Below are positions 47,051 through 60,800 of a stretch of 64,000 bases of DNA, in pieces; position 1 is the first letter of the stretch, and each line of letters begins with the position of its first letter. Under the pieces are notes generated by a model that was not told the DNA's origin, ran no database searches, and saw only the letters and a list, made by a program, of their open reading frames with translations. Source of the DNA: Marsupella aquatica (lineage: Eukaryota > Marchantiophyta); assembly GCA_973895155.1 (NCBI GenBank), contig OZ316891.1:4030001-4094000 (forward strand), read 5' to 3'. A program made the translations under genes and the position numbers.

Positions 47051-47282
47051 TTGATATGCATGTTTCGATATGCATTTACCGGGACCCATATTTTCTCCTC
47101 CTTGGTCAACATGTAAGGACCTCGTGGAGAGGATCTCCCCCCTTCTTGTCCGGCTTGGGTACAAATATTTTTCTCCTTTTCCATTCATTGTGGAGCAGCT
47201 TCTACTACGACGGTCAAGCTGCGGTACTTATGGCCAGGCTTGTGGCGCTCATGAGAGACTCGTCCCGTCAACTTTACAGTTA

Positions 47283-47478
47283 GTCAGAAAGGAATCTGTC
47301 TATCGAGCCACAGGCGGCAATGAGTTTACAATCGGCAATGAGTCAGAGCAGGGCTCAGGTTACATGACTACAAATTCATGGTCAGAAAGGAATCTGTCGA
47401 TCGAGCCACAGGCGGCAATGAGTTTACAATCGGCAATGAGTCAGAGCAGGGCTCAGGTTACTTGACTGCAAATTCATG
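47283..47478. repeat. tandem duplication, 2 x 98 bp
   Basis: 47283-47380 and 47381-47478 are head-to-tail copies starting GTCAGAAAGGAATCTGTC and ending AAATTCATG, with only about four differences. The unit also contains two copies of GGCAATGAGT. Confidence 0.92.
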
Positions 47479-48099
47479 ACTTACATGTAACGCACGCTCC
47501 TGCAGATGATCCTATCATAGACTTTGCACAGCACTCAACTGAACAATCTTTACACTTATGGAGAGGATGTGAATGGCAAATCTTTGAGACTGAGTCCGGG
47601 CTTACCATAGCTCGACTTGTGGAAGGGATGACTAAACTTTTCAATGAGTGCATTTGATCGATTTTCTTAAAACGTGAGGTGTGGGAGTGTCAGACACTTA
47701 AGTTTTCATCTCTGTTTGAGTGTTTACTGTTCATCTTTTATTCTTTACTCCAGGTTGATAAGAATCGCATGTGTCTCGCCTCAATTTTTAAACTTAGGGG
47801 GTGGATAGTCATATACGGTAAAAAATTTACAATCCTGGAGTTGAACCCAAATCAAATCAGCTCGAGCTTTCCTGCAGGGATGATACCATTCCCGCCTGTC
47901 CGTCCCTCACCTGTGTATACTAGGAGCTCTAGGTCTCCAAGAAAGTTACTACCAGCCAGAGACATCAAGAGACACACCAAAGAGCTAGCTAGTAGGTAAA
48001 CCAAAGCCTTCTCCCACTCTTGAGTTACCCACTAAAGTGTCCGCCAGCTGCGCTCGAATTCACGATGTCAAAGGGAACACTCAGGACTGTCGACTGATC

Positions 48100-48540
48100 A
48101 CTGTTTTAACGACTAACTATCACTTTAACATGAGAATTGTGCAAATATCAGTCCATACTCTTTGCAACAGTAATAGAAGCTCTTCACCCCTCTATCCAAA
48201 AGGTTTCTGCTCACTGTTTTGACGACTAACTATAACTGGACTGGAACGAGAATTGCTGAAATCTAAGCTCACTCTCTGCTAATAGTAGTAGAAGTTCCTC
48301 ACCCAAGTCTCCAATTCAAAAGGTTTCTGACCCACTATTTTGAAGACTAACTGTGACCAAACATGAAAATTGTTCAACTCTAAGTCAGTAGTCTCTGCAA
48401 ACAGTAGTAGAAGTTCCTCACCCAAGTCTCCAATTCAAAAGGTTTCTGACCCACTATTTTGAAGACTAACTGTGACCAAACATGAAAATTGTTCAACTCT
48501 AAGTCAGTAGTCTCTGCAAACAGTAGTAGAAGTTCCTCAA
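48100..48540. repeat. tandem array, about 3.7 copies of a 119-bp unit
   Basis: The landmark GAAGTTCCTC recurs at 48291, 48410 and 48529 (119-bp period), with a diverged version at 48176. The two right-hand units look almost identical, the left-hand ones more diverged, as expected if the array grew on its right side. Confidence 0.9.
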
Positions 48541-49748
48541 TAAGTCTCGAAAAGTCTCGACTGGTCAAACGACTACCTAGCAATTGTCATGTTCATGGAA
48601 AAGCTGAAAATTTTGGCTAAGAACAAAGCTCCTGTTGGACTACTAGAAGTCTCTCTGTGGGCTCCAAGTTTGCACTTCCACTCTTGAAGCTGGTCCAAAG
48701 CAGCATAGAATACGATGTCAGATGACGCTGAGAAAGCACTTGTAACCCTCAAGAATAGTATTAAACTCAAGTGCATCAAACCGTCTTGCTTCATATGACA
48801 TTAGTATGACCAACGGTGGAGCCGATATTTGGATTAGAGTACACCACTGCGTACCGCGGCAGCTGATGAATTCTAATTGTATTTCTCTCCCCAAACTTTT
48901 CTGGTACATCTAGATTAGAAGCTAGCCATGTGGACATCCTACACTATGTGATCTGTTTCTGTTTCTCATACTGTAAAGGAAGCCATTTTATCAGAATACC
49001 AAGCATATGTAAGCTGGACATGCTCAACGAATAATAATTGGGGGTCTCCAGATTGAAATTTGATAATGCATTAACAATTATGTAAGGCCCAACTGAAAGG
49101 AAGATCTCGTAAACACTGCATTGTGCCTTGGTAACATTTGGCACAAAAGCAATCACCGTTGGGAAATAAATATGCGCGAGCTGAATCACACCTCTCAATG
49201 ACAGGTCCATTGTAATTGCTCAAGACAACCAACCCATTTCCATGGTTCTTTCTTGATCAATGTATCCAGCTCACTAGCACAAGAAACTCAACAGAACAGA
49301 TTATACTATCCCTTGATTATCAAATTATTCCAGAAGAGGCAAATATATTAGTAAACATCGTATCAAAACGGTTTGCGCAATTCGAAGAACAATTAAAGCT
49401 TAAGTGGTATCACAAGAACTCAAGAACTCAAAGAAGAAGAATCTAATGATGTTCCTGCCTCTTTTCCCTCCATATTGAATTTCGAAGAACACCAAATTGT
49501 CCAAAACTGGGATAAATGAAAATATTCAAGTGACAACCCCATCAATACACTCTTTACTACAAGTCTCTGGCATTTTTGTAAACTTCTATAATAGCCCTTC
49601 AGAAACTGATAGTGAAAATCTACACTATTCCCCTCAATGTAATTGATAACCTTACAGATGACCATCTAGATCAATCAATCTACCCATCCTGGGTTTTGTA
49701 AGAATGACTTTCCTATACCATAAAATGCCTGGATAGAGATTCACACCT

Positions 49749-52700
49749 TTACCCTGCTCTTGAAAAATATTCATTAACAAGGGAAGAGAAAAGAGACTTC
49801 GGTCTGTCCAACAGCGACGAAGGAGTCCCATAATCAACAACCTTACCTGCGCAAAAATTAACAAAACAACGACAAACGCAATCAGAAGTCCAAATAAACT
49901 CCATCCTCCAGAAAGGGAACAAGCCCTGTAACAGTTTGATTTCAGTGGTACCACTGCTTATGATGAACCCAAACTACAAATTAAGCGTCACAATCTCCCA
50001 TAAAAGTTAAGTGCATAATGGAAGCCTTCTATCCTTCAATCCCCAAGATCATTGCACCATGTATTGATAACCTGCACAAGATGTTACTTGGAAACCCCAA
50101 ATTGTTAGTATGCACCTACCAAACTAGAACTCTCCTCATCAGGAGCCAGAGTTAGGACTATTCTCTCGAACAAGGCTGAATAAGATGTTTATGGGGTGCA
50201 GACCAGGGTAAAAACCGTGAAGCAACCATTGCTTAAAATCATAACAGAGGATGTTTAAATCACAAAATGTACTCCACAACAACATCATGAGGAAAATCCA
50301 AAGTTTTGGAAAAGATAGACAAAAACATATCTTACCAGCATCGAGGACCAAAACCTTATCGCTCGTCATTACAGTGGGGATCCGATGAGCAATACTGATA
50401 ACTGTACAGTAGGCAAAATCTTGCTGCACTATTTTCTGTATCAAAGCATCAGTCTCTGAATCTACCGATGACGTCGCCTCGTCCAGAAAAACAATCTGGG
50501 AGTGTTTGAGTAAAACTCGTCCTAGGCAGAAGAGCTGTCGTTGTCCTAAACTCCAGTTTCCTCCATTTGACAAAACTGCACACAAACTCTTGATCAGCAG
50601 CAGGTTGGGGAAAGGTTCAGTTCAAAATTCTCTTGATCAAGGCTAGTTTTAAGCAAGGTAACTTCGCTTATCTCCAAGGATCTCAAAGCCTCTAAATTAT
50701 AGGTGGCTTTTGACCATAAACAAATGGACATGACTTTTTCAAAGTGTTATGTAAGAAGAAAAAAAACTACTTCTAGCTCTACAGTGACTAATGGTCATGG
50801 CATATGACCAATCTTTATGGCAAAAAGTTGTGGACTATGTATTTGGTAGTCCGTAACTGTTTGTGTCCATAACCTTAACTACGGAGTTAGGCCCATCAAA
50901 TTGTGAGCTTGGAGACCCCCTAATAAACCTGACGTGCTTTCTCCTTTCCAAACAGCAGCAGTCATTGCGCATCTGTCACTTGTCTTGTACTTGAGCATGG
51001 AGTCCAGGACTCTAAGAAACTTGTTCACTCCTTTCCAAATGCAACAGTACCCCTTTTATAACCTTTGAGAATGCATCGGGTATAAACATGGAGCAAACTC
51101 AGCAACTAGCATCCACAATCTTTCATATACACAAATGGTGGCCACTACTACAGTCCCCACTTCAAGAGCCCTCACGTAAGAATAGGGGCATGAGAACAGT
51201 GGGCTTCAACAGGACACAAACAATGATGCCAAAAACCAGAGAATTCCCACGACACGAGGACACGAGGAGGCTTTATCTACCTGGAGTATCAAGCTTGCCC
51301 TCGAGTTGCCGCACATTTGATGCCAATTGACATTTCTCCAACGCCTATATCACACATTAAAATCCTCGTCACACACCGTAGCGAAAACTGGTCAAGTTTA
51401 TCTGATGCCAAGAATGGAGGACAGAGGGATCTTTCCTTCCTACTCAAAATTGCACTACACATGAGAGCTCGATGTACCATTAGCTGTTAACCTGATACGA
51501 CTGTTCTCGACACAAAAAGCTCAGTGTGTTAGAGGTACCCCACCTCCCACATTTCGGCATCGGAATGCTCTCCAATAGGGTCCAAGTTGCTCCTTATTGT
51601 GCCGTCAAATAAGACGGGGTCTTGCGGGATGATACTCAGCCTGGAGCGCAAGTCCGTCAGCCCAATAGTACTGACGTCTAAATTATCTATGAGGATCCGC
51701 CCTTCCGCAGGTTCCACCAGTCTGAATAACGCAGATATAAGACTACTTTTCCCGCTTCCTGTTCTCCCAACCACGCCGATGTTTTGGCCGCCGTTGATGG
51801 TTACACTGATACCCTTCAAAACAAGTGGAGTATCTGGTCTGTACCGAAGCTGAGACAATACACAAACTTCGTCACAATCCATGCTATTTGGAATACAAAC
51901 ATGCGATTCAGATTAGTATTGCAATATGATCTTCATCAACAATGATGAGGCTCATCGCCAAGATTGCAACTCTCTTTGTCTACCCTCTTTGACAATTAAA
52001 TCAACTGAAGCAACTAAAACAGCAGGGGGTCAATATTTTGCAGAATTCATCTTTGTAGACAGCAGAAGAAGAAAAGAATGTGGAGAACGAGTGAGTTTAT
52101 TAAGAAATGAAGGTCGGCTGAAGTGCAACAGCATATCTGAGGGCACCCTACGCCAACATGGTAATTTCTAGTGGGCAGGAAATTTACGTACCTTCAAGTT
52201 TTCGAGCACAATGGTGCCCTGAGGAGGCCAACTGGACGGGGGCCGAGGCTCGATGACCAAAGGTGCCTCACTCGGTAACTTTGTGTACTGCATAATACGC
52301 TCCACTGAGACCATCCTGTTCTCCACGTTACAGGCAAGCATGACCGTGTTGTAGAGAGTTGTATTGAGGGAAAGAATATAGGCGAATGCCAACCCAATCA
52401 GATCTGTAAGATGAGAACAATCGCCACCATTAGCATTCTACTTGCGGTTAATCGAATTACTTTGAGTCCTCAGCACCACTTGTTCACAACTAAATTGGAT
52501 AGCATCTGTGGCTCATATTATCCACATGCATAATCCCTCAAACGGTACATAGTCAGGATTCATATTGCCATACTATGCCATTAGAGTGTTTGACAAGTTA
52601 ATATACACGACAAGTAAGGAGCTCAGGAGAAGAGTTGGAAACTTTTAGACAAAAGCAGGAACGGATTGTGGGGGGGGGCCGGGGGGGGGTGGCGGGAGGC

Positions 52701-55700
52701 GATTTCCACTCCTGGTTGGCTACACAACGCAAACCAAAGACCTGGTGCGCCTCCGTTTAAGCTAAATCCATACCAAAAGGATTGCCCTGCTCTAACTGCC
52801 AAGAGGAGGAGCACCTTTCAAAGGTCTGAAAGAATGAAGGGAACTGATCATCACAAGTTGGGGAAATGGATTAAATCACTAACTTGGATTTATGGGGCCG
52901 GCAGGAGGAAACATTAACAAGATGGCCGATCCCAATAAGAACAGAACAGCTATTAACTCCATTCGGAGCCCAACCCACTCTGCTGCTGCATTGGTGTGGA
53001 AATCCATCCTTAGGCTGGAATTGACGCGATCCTCATTTTCTTTGGCAAATCTATTCTGCTGCAGAAAGCATCGAATCGTAGAAATCCCGCTCACAGTTTC
53101 TGAGAAGTGCGATATTATAGGCGCCTTCGTTATCCCATCCATCCTGCTCAGCTCCCTTGAACTTGCGAGGTAGTAGACCTGAAGTTCAACCATGTCCATA
53201 CACGCCACCACATTGACGAGTCAGAACTAATGCTGGCGTCCATCGCCTTGATGTTCCAAAACTAGGATCATTTAACCCAACCCTGGGTCAGAGGATGAAA
53301 ACTCATTTTTCAAGTAGTCTTCCATATAGCTCTGTCAGTGCTAGACTTGACCTTGTCCTGTTTTTTTTAATTTTCAAGGGAGCCCCATGAGCTTCAAGTA
53401 TGACATGCAAAACTTCAGTGAAGGATCACCATGATCCTCACTACATATCAAAATCGAATAATTTTAGAAATGAAGGGAGGTGGGTAGGATCACTAAAAGG
53501 TATCGGCTGGCTTGGTTACTAACAGCGGTCAAACAAATGCTGGAAACGAATGTGCTGGCTAGAGAAGCTAAGGGAGTTATCTTAAGAGTAACACCCACCA
53601 GACTCCAAGAAATTGTCCATTTTAATTTTCAGGCAGTGAACATAACCATATGAAATGTAAAGTTCAACGCCCTGCCCTTCACAGCATTTAACATGTGAAA
53701 TGCTGTGAAGCACGAGACCAAACTTCTTTGAACTTACAAGAGTCTGGTTCAGACTTCTACCTGATACCTCCAAAAGGTGATCCACAAAAGTATCACCAAC
53801 GCGACGACCTGCCAGATGATTTGGCAAGCAACCGCCAATATTCCAAGAGTTTGGAAAAACACAGAAAGTACAGCTCCCATCTGCATAGGGACCATGTAAT
53901 CAACGAAGCCCTGATCTGCAGTAGACTGCAAAACACAAAATTGAAAGGGAAAAAAAAATCCATCAGACTAGCGAAACGGAGAAAAAAAATCCAACAACGA
54001 AAGGCTAATCGTATGCCACAATTCCACATCCTTGAAGTCCCTAAAGGAAGGCCAGAAATTAGTGCTTGTGGTGAGAAATCCTGCCATTACTTTTTGCATT
54101 TTCTCAATTCACGATATTCTCCTATTTTCCAAACTATCTTAAGGACTGGTAATATGTAAAACATAGCCTCTCTTTACACCCACGAAGTCACGTGTATGTA
54201 TGTATATACAACTGCTTAAAAGTCAACGATTGAACCAGCTGGGTCTCCAATATAGGCGGGAATATAGGTGAATGGGCAGTAGTTTCTAAGCGCCATGCCA
54301 AAAAATCTCTGAACGAAGTAGTGAGTAGCAGTAGCAATTTTTTACCCTGCTTAAAATTCTTCCGTTCGGTGTCGTTTCAAAAAATGACATTGGAGCACGA
54401 AAAACGCTCTTCAACATCCCAAGGAAAAGAAGCTGAGCTGTGACCAGTCCCAATAATGCTACTAGCATCGTCCGGAAGAAGACGCAAATTGCACATGAAA
54501 ATGCAAGACCAGCGTATACATAAATAAAACGCTTTGCTTTTGAAGTTTCTCCAGAGGTGAAATCTGCTTCATATGCGACCCAATAATCGCCAGCAACTAA
54601 AGTAAGCTGCCAAATAGTCTGCACTGCCATCACAGCAATTACCAACAGACCTCTGTAAGGCTTTGTTAAATACGCCCAGTACACCCAGAAGCCAACACGG
54701 CCAGATTCTCTTTCCTCAGTTTCAATTAGGCGCCCTATATCCTTTCCACTTTGTTCACCATGAACATCATTTTCTCCAGAGTGATCTTCCAGCTCGTCCA
54801 GCTGTCCAACTTCGGCAGAAATACGTGGCTTCAAACCTAAATCATCTCCTGGGACTTCCGGCAAATTTGCCTCCCCCGCTTGATAATCAGTTACTCTTCC
54901 CATGGCTTCACTGTGAGCGCCGACGAGAGCCTGAAAGTCACTTCCTTCCACTAAGAGATCGCCATACTTGCCTGATTGGACAATTTTGCCATCTCTCATA
55001 ACCTGTTTACAACAGCATTCACTGAGTGAAAATATCCGTAGAACCCAAATAGAAATGTTAGAAAAGACAACCGTGATCTCAAATGACCAGGTCAGCTGAC
55101 CACAATGACTACAATTTTTTAGCTCTAAGTGGGAGTAAAAATAAGAACCCTCACCAGGATCAAATCTGCTTGGGGTAGAAATTCGATTTGGTGCGTGACC
55201 AAAACCACCGTCTTTCCCTTCAGAACTCCAAGGACACATTCCTGGCCGTGCAAAGTGCCTTTAGGCGGCATTTCATCAATAAGGAGACAAACAGAGAATT
55301 TCGCGGAATTAACTCTTTGTCGTGCTCTACTCAAATTGCAAAACAAGACCATCAGATATCCAGAGCCAATAAGCTGCGATCGTACCAAGGACGTAAAACA
55401 TCATCCAAAGAAAGTACATCAACCAGATATAAAAGAAGGTAAAACCTTCAATTCAGCATAGACAGGACATCTTGAAAATGTTATTGGTAGTCGGTTGAAC
55501 TGGTAGATATCTCAACCACGAAGACTTTGACGTAATTCGCTAGATGGCTGCATATACCAGACAGATGCTTTCCACGCAAGAAATTGAATACAGGAGTAGC
55601 CCGAAAACTTTCTTACCCGGAACAGGTGAGAACCAGTGTGCGCATCTACTGCACTGAAGATGTCATCAAGAAAATAGATGTCCGAGTCCTGATATAGTGC

Positions 55701-57817
55701 ACGAGCAAGTTGGATGCGCTGCTTTTGCCCTCCACTCAGATTAATACCCTGTTCTCCAATCTCAGTCATATCCCCAAATTCCATCTGAGCGAGGTCCGGC
55801 AATAATGCACAAGCACGACAAGTACGGTCATACCGTGCTTTATCCATGGGAAGTCCAAACAGGATGCAATCCCGGATGGTCGCATTTTGAATCCAAGCTG
55901 TTTGATTTACACATGCCGTGCTTCCACTCGTCGTTACCTGATCACCAGCATAGGCCGACAGTGATAAGTGACGGCGTGAAAAGCGATTGAAGCGAGATTG
56001 CAACAAATTCAATGGAAGCAATGAGTGCTCATTCGAATCCGACACAGTTATAGCTGTATTTCAAAGTTTTCAAAGCTTAAAATTCAAATACTAAATAAAA
56101 TTGAGTCTCAGAATTCGTCTCTTAATGAACGTTTCCATCGTAGAAATTGACTCATAACGAAATTTTGATCGTGAAGTTTGACTCGTAAACCTGATTAATA
56201 GACACATACATATATCTCGACAGGGAATTTCAAAACAGTTCTCAATTGGTGACGTGCCAGATTGAAGGCTCGCCAAATGAAAAAACCCAAAATCTAACTC
56301 ACCAATAGCGATCCCTCCACTAATTTTCCGGATCCCAATTTTCCATAGGTCCACGGGATCTAAATGACCAGCAGATTGAACATTACCATGCCTACGACTT
56401 TGGGGATCTCTCCTTGCAGGGCAGATAGAAGGGAACTCTTCCCACTCCCAACTCTCCCAACGACGGCTACGAGCAGCCCCGAGTGTATCTTCACATTTAT
56501 ATTTTCCAGGGTCGGTCTGCTGTCAGCCTCTACATCCCAAGTGAAAGATCCTCCATCAATTCTGATTGCAGTATCCATCCCTGAGCCAAGTTTGACCACA
56601 GCATCCTCCTGTAGCTCTTCACACCACAAAAATCCGTCAAGACGGTTCATCGAGGTCAGGGCCTGAGAGAAAGCGATGAGAGTATTGGGAAACAGTCGCA
56701 GCAGCTCTTGGAGAACCCGGACTGTTGCAATGATTGTGAATGCCATACTTGGATTGAACCCCCGGCCCAGGAAAATGGACGTTGCAAATATTGCCACAGC
56801 CATGGCCAGCGGTGAAAGCCAAATCACGAAGATACCAGTCGCAACCGTGTAGGTGAAATTTCTCCCTGCTCTATACTCTGGAAGCCTTGCCTTCTCCACA
56901 ATGTCAAAAAACTTCTCATCCCAAGCCTGGAGTTTGATGATCTTCATGCTCGCCAAAGCCTCCACGAGGGCCTTGAGTCTGAAATCTCTGGCCTTCATGT
57001 ACACCTTGATCAATGCCCCCAGAGAGGTTCCCAACCATAATGACACCCCTCCCGTGATGACCATCACAGCGAACCCTGCGATGGATGACAGTCCCACAAC
57101 TGGGTACATTGCAATGCCACCCAGCAGAACTTGAACCGGAATAATCCACACATTGTTAATTTGGATCATCAAGTCCGCAATATTCTGCACATCGATCGCC
57201 ATGTGGTTCGTGATGGGCCCAAGACCGTGGCTCTGCCGGGAAAGGCTCGAGAGACGCAGCCCCTTACGATAAATGGTGGTGATGAGAGCGGATTTTATGC
57301 GCATTCCAAGCTTGGCACAGTAGAAATTGTATTGGTGACCAGCCACTGCCTCCACCAATTTTGCAGCAACCAGGAGGAAGACCAGGACATACCGCTCATA
57401 GGCGTAAGACTCGCCTGCAGAGGCCACCCCCACGAAGCTCTGAATTAATATGGGGCCAACGAAGAGCACCGACAGCCTGATGCCGCCCATCAATGCGCTA
57501 ACCAGAAATTCCAACCAGAATGTTTTCACCAGAGTCCATCCCACCGCGTTGGGGGCCTTCACCTCCGGCCAAACGGCTCTGAAGCGCTTGTACAATTCCC
57601 CAGTTTGGTCCGGTGGTGCCAGGAGAGGGACATCATCTTGGACGATAGATTTCCCAGCACCCACTCGGAGAAAGGGGTTCAACCACGCGAACCCAACCTT
57701 GCTGAAAAGCCCAGCCCTGGCAAAGTCTGTCACCCGCTTCTCCCCCTTCACGTCCTTCGGTTGTGGATCAGCATCCCCGTTGCTCTGAAGGAGAGGCTCC
57801 TTGAGACCTCCTCCCAT
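49749..57817 (-). CDS. ABC transporter, subfamily C (MRP type), 11 exons
   Basis: ABCC proteins export glutathione conjugates and other organic anions, in plants mostly into the vacuole. Exons, all bounded by GT-AG introns and checked for frame: 57817-56387, 55937-55617, 55241-55155, 55002-54346, 53925-53761, 53178-52884, 52403-52192, 51849-51544, 51344-51281, 50575-50336, 49846-49749. They total 3,876 nt, 1,291 residues and a TAA. The ATG at 57817 begins [10 protein letters not shown], like the linker before TMD1 in other plant ABCCs. TMD1 is followed by NBD1: Walker A GRVGSGKS (454-461), VNQTAW Q-loop (usually VPQTAW), LSGGQ (544-548), Walker B ending LDD (568-569). TMD2 is followed by NBD2: GRTGSGKS (1084-1091), [13 protein letters not shown] (1188-1191), FLDE (to 1212), H-loop SIAHR. 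No N-terminal TMD0 is seen within the gene or just upstream, so this is a short form, or an upstream exon was missed. No stop or frameshift was seen. Confidence 0.93.
52670..52699 (+). other. long G runs inside ABCC intron 6
   Basis: Two runs of nine or more G separated by CC, then TGGCGGGAGG. On the transcribed strand the intron RNA carries the C-rich complement, far from either splice site. It is a likely length-variable and assembly-error-prone site. Confidence 0.75.
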
Positions 57818-60800
57818 TATGTCCAGACCTGTCAATGGTGACAGATCCCCGGTTCTCGTGAGAATTTTCGACCAGGTTCCAAAGAGGCACAAACCTCTCA
57901 GGTGACGTTTTGAGCTCGAGATGCTTTATGTACATAGAAATAACTGGGTCTTCTCCTACACTACTGCTGCCCACCAGCTGCTGACATTGGATTGTGGCCC
58001 GATGAGAAAGTGATGAGCCGCCTCATACAAAACTCTTGTCGCATGAAGCGATGTTTCAGGGCATTGTCCATCATTCTGCTGCTCCTCTGCATTGCTGAGA
58101 TCTCAGAAGCATTCATACAAGCCACACTCATCACAGAGGAATCGTGGATTCAATTGCATCGACGGGGTCTGCACATGTTTGTTTATTATTATTGCTACAA
58201 AACAGGCTTTGGAGAGGTGGTCGTGGGCAATTGAAGGCCAATGCGAGCTTCAATCGAGAATCAGCGAGATTCCACATCAGTCCCCCGGACAGTAAAATGT
58301 GACAAGTGCAAAAGTCAGAATCAAGGGTCTGCAGAGGAGTTGGAGATTGGGAGACCCGGAATAGTGACGTGGGGAGCAAGTACTGAAGTACTCTTTCCGC
58401 CCTGAGAACAATTTATTAAGATTTGAAATCATGACGGGCAATTGAATGATTCGCACGGGTAATGAATCATGAACGTAAAGCACTAAAGCCTACTAATCAG
58501 GAGAGAGTCTCGTGGCACTAATAAATACCTCTGGACTTTGACTCTTTTCTGGCATCCTACATGTGTCACGCCCGGGGTCAAACCCGGTCGTCCTGGCCCT
58601 GGCCCCCAGCCCCATCCCCAGCCGGCCACACCCGGTCCCGACCTCGACACCCCTCCCCCCCCCTCCCCGGCGGCCTGTCTCTTTCTGTCCCGGCCCGACC
58701 CCGGCCTGTCTCGACCCCAAACCCGGCCTGTCATAGCCGGGGAATATAGGCGAATATGCAACATTTGACCCTTTTTGGAGCCAACGAATGATAAGTTGTC
58801 ATGTCAGACAACATGAGAACGTGCTCATCAGTTCAAACCGGGTGGTGGGGGCACAAAAATGTCTCCAAGCTTTCTCCACATATGTTTCTTCACAAAAATA
58901 CACAGTGTACTCTCTCCCGACAACACTCTTTTAACTTCTTGTTAGGCATTGCCCTCTAAACATAATTATTGCAAGTATTGTAGATAGTATACACTATTGA
59001 AGAATTGAGCTCACACGGGCAATCTACAGGCTTCTTCTCCTTAGCTGCTCAACCATCTTTAGTTACCCTTCCCAATTTTATTTTTTTGTCTATTACTAAA
59101 TGAATAGCCGAATGCTTGTGTGTTGTATGAAAGATTTTGAGGTGAGGGCAAGATGTCAAGGGGAGCAGAGTATATCGGGGAGAGGGCAAGATTCTTGTGA
59201 CAGCAATGCTATTGGGGAGGGCGAGGGTGTGGGAGGGTTGGAGGGAGATGCAAGACAGGGTGGTTGGGGCGTCACGGGGTCAAGTGCAGTCTTCCTATGC
59301 TATATTAATGCTCGTATTAATGGAGAGAGTGAATATTTCTCTTTTTTCCATTCTTGCACCCTCCCTTTTGCTCCTTACAATCTCCCTCAATGGCTCGTTG
59401 GCTCCCTCTAACATGGTCAAAAATAGAAGAAGAAAAAAAACAAGGGGGGAAAAACAAAATGATTCAACCCAAATGAGAATCCCTTCTCCCTAGCAAAAAG
59501 CCAAAATAAACTCTTACACCATTGTAATTCTTGTATAGACCTATTTTAGAAGCAAGTATATCCATGTTTGTCCCCTTCCATTGGGTACCCTTTTACTCAA
59601 TCCAAGGGCATCAAAATCACTTGAATGTGACAGAACCGGTTTGTTCCCTCATTTTTCACTTTTGTAAACCATATGCAAGGAAGCTTTTAGGTGGGATAGC
59701 TTTTTATAGTGTTTGATAGCCCGATGCTTGTGTGTTGCACATAAGATATCAAGGCGAGAGAAAGATGTTGAGGCAAGGCAAAGAAATGAAGGCATGTCAA
59801 GGTTGTTGAGGCACGACAAAGATGGCAAGGAGGGAAAAACTTTTCAATTTATTTTATTTGTTGTAATTTTTTAAATAGATAAATATTATTAAAAGTTTGT
59901 TGAACACAACAAAATCAAAATCTTTTTAGCTAGTAATATTTTTCTCTCAAGCCAAAGCTCCAAGCTGAACAAAAATTGTCCCCATTGTTTTTCTATTTTT
60001 TCTTTTCCCTCTAACTTCTTCTCTTTTTCCACATCTTCAATTTGTGTCCTTTCATCTTGTTTTTCTGTTTATCTTTGCCCTTATTTACGGACCCCCATTA
60101 GGGGTCCTTTGCAACATTCCTGGCTCCACAGCGCGCCACATCATCATGGCACGCTGCAAACAGGAAGAGACTTGTTTTTGGATAAAATTAACTTCTGCAT
60201 TCGTGTTTGTGGCCAGTTTGCTGTAAAAACTGGGACGCCATGCCGTAAAAAAGAATGTAAAAAAAATTGACATGCAAATCAAAAGACAAAAAGATTGAGG
60301 GTAAAACTGTTCCCAATAATAGTTTTATTTACATTTTGATTTTATTCAAAAAACATAAAATGTTCCCGGTAAATTTTTTTGATTTGACATTGTTGAGTCA
60401 AATCATAATGAAAACTCACATATAATATGACGTTGGAAAGATCTTGAACAGACGGTCCTGATGAGCTCAGCATTGTCACCATTCGGTAAGAATTGAGTAA
60501 GTAATTTGAAAAATAGATTTTACACGTGATTTCATAATCTCTAACATGAATAAAAATCTTTTGTTGTACAACCTCTTAAATGTTGATCTCTTCCATGAGA
60601 ATGACCTTAAAATTGAAAGATTTTATCGAGTACTAAGGAGATTATGAATTTTAGAATTTTTAAGCTTTTTAATGAACTTAACATTGATAGATTTAGTTGA
60701 GTTCTGAGTAGATTATAAGTTTCCAATGTTCTCTAGCTTTCCAATGAGTGTAACATTGGAAAATTTTATCAAGTACTAAAGTGGTCATGAGTTTCTAAAT

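Larger units (their letters stand above)
44873..49748. other. intergenic between the flippase and ABCC genes
   Basis: The right side of the flippase (44873 to about 45500) should hold its 5' UTR and promoter. Below 49749 the ABCC 3' UTR begins (transcript continues to lower coordinates). In between are several tandem repeats listed separately. The open plus-strand frame at 44707-45237 overlaps the flippase and shows no family features. Confidence 0.5.

Noticed and set aside
41045-57817. A functional cluster of flippase and ABCC transporter
   Set aside because: The genes are about 5 kb apart, have separate upstream regions and belong to different pathways. Nothing in the sequence shows shared control.
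58483-58768. Overlapping Gly/Arg-rich and Pro-rich ORFs
   Set aside because: They are products of the C-rich block, open in several frames at once.
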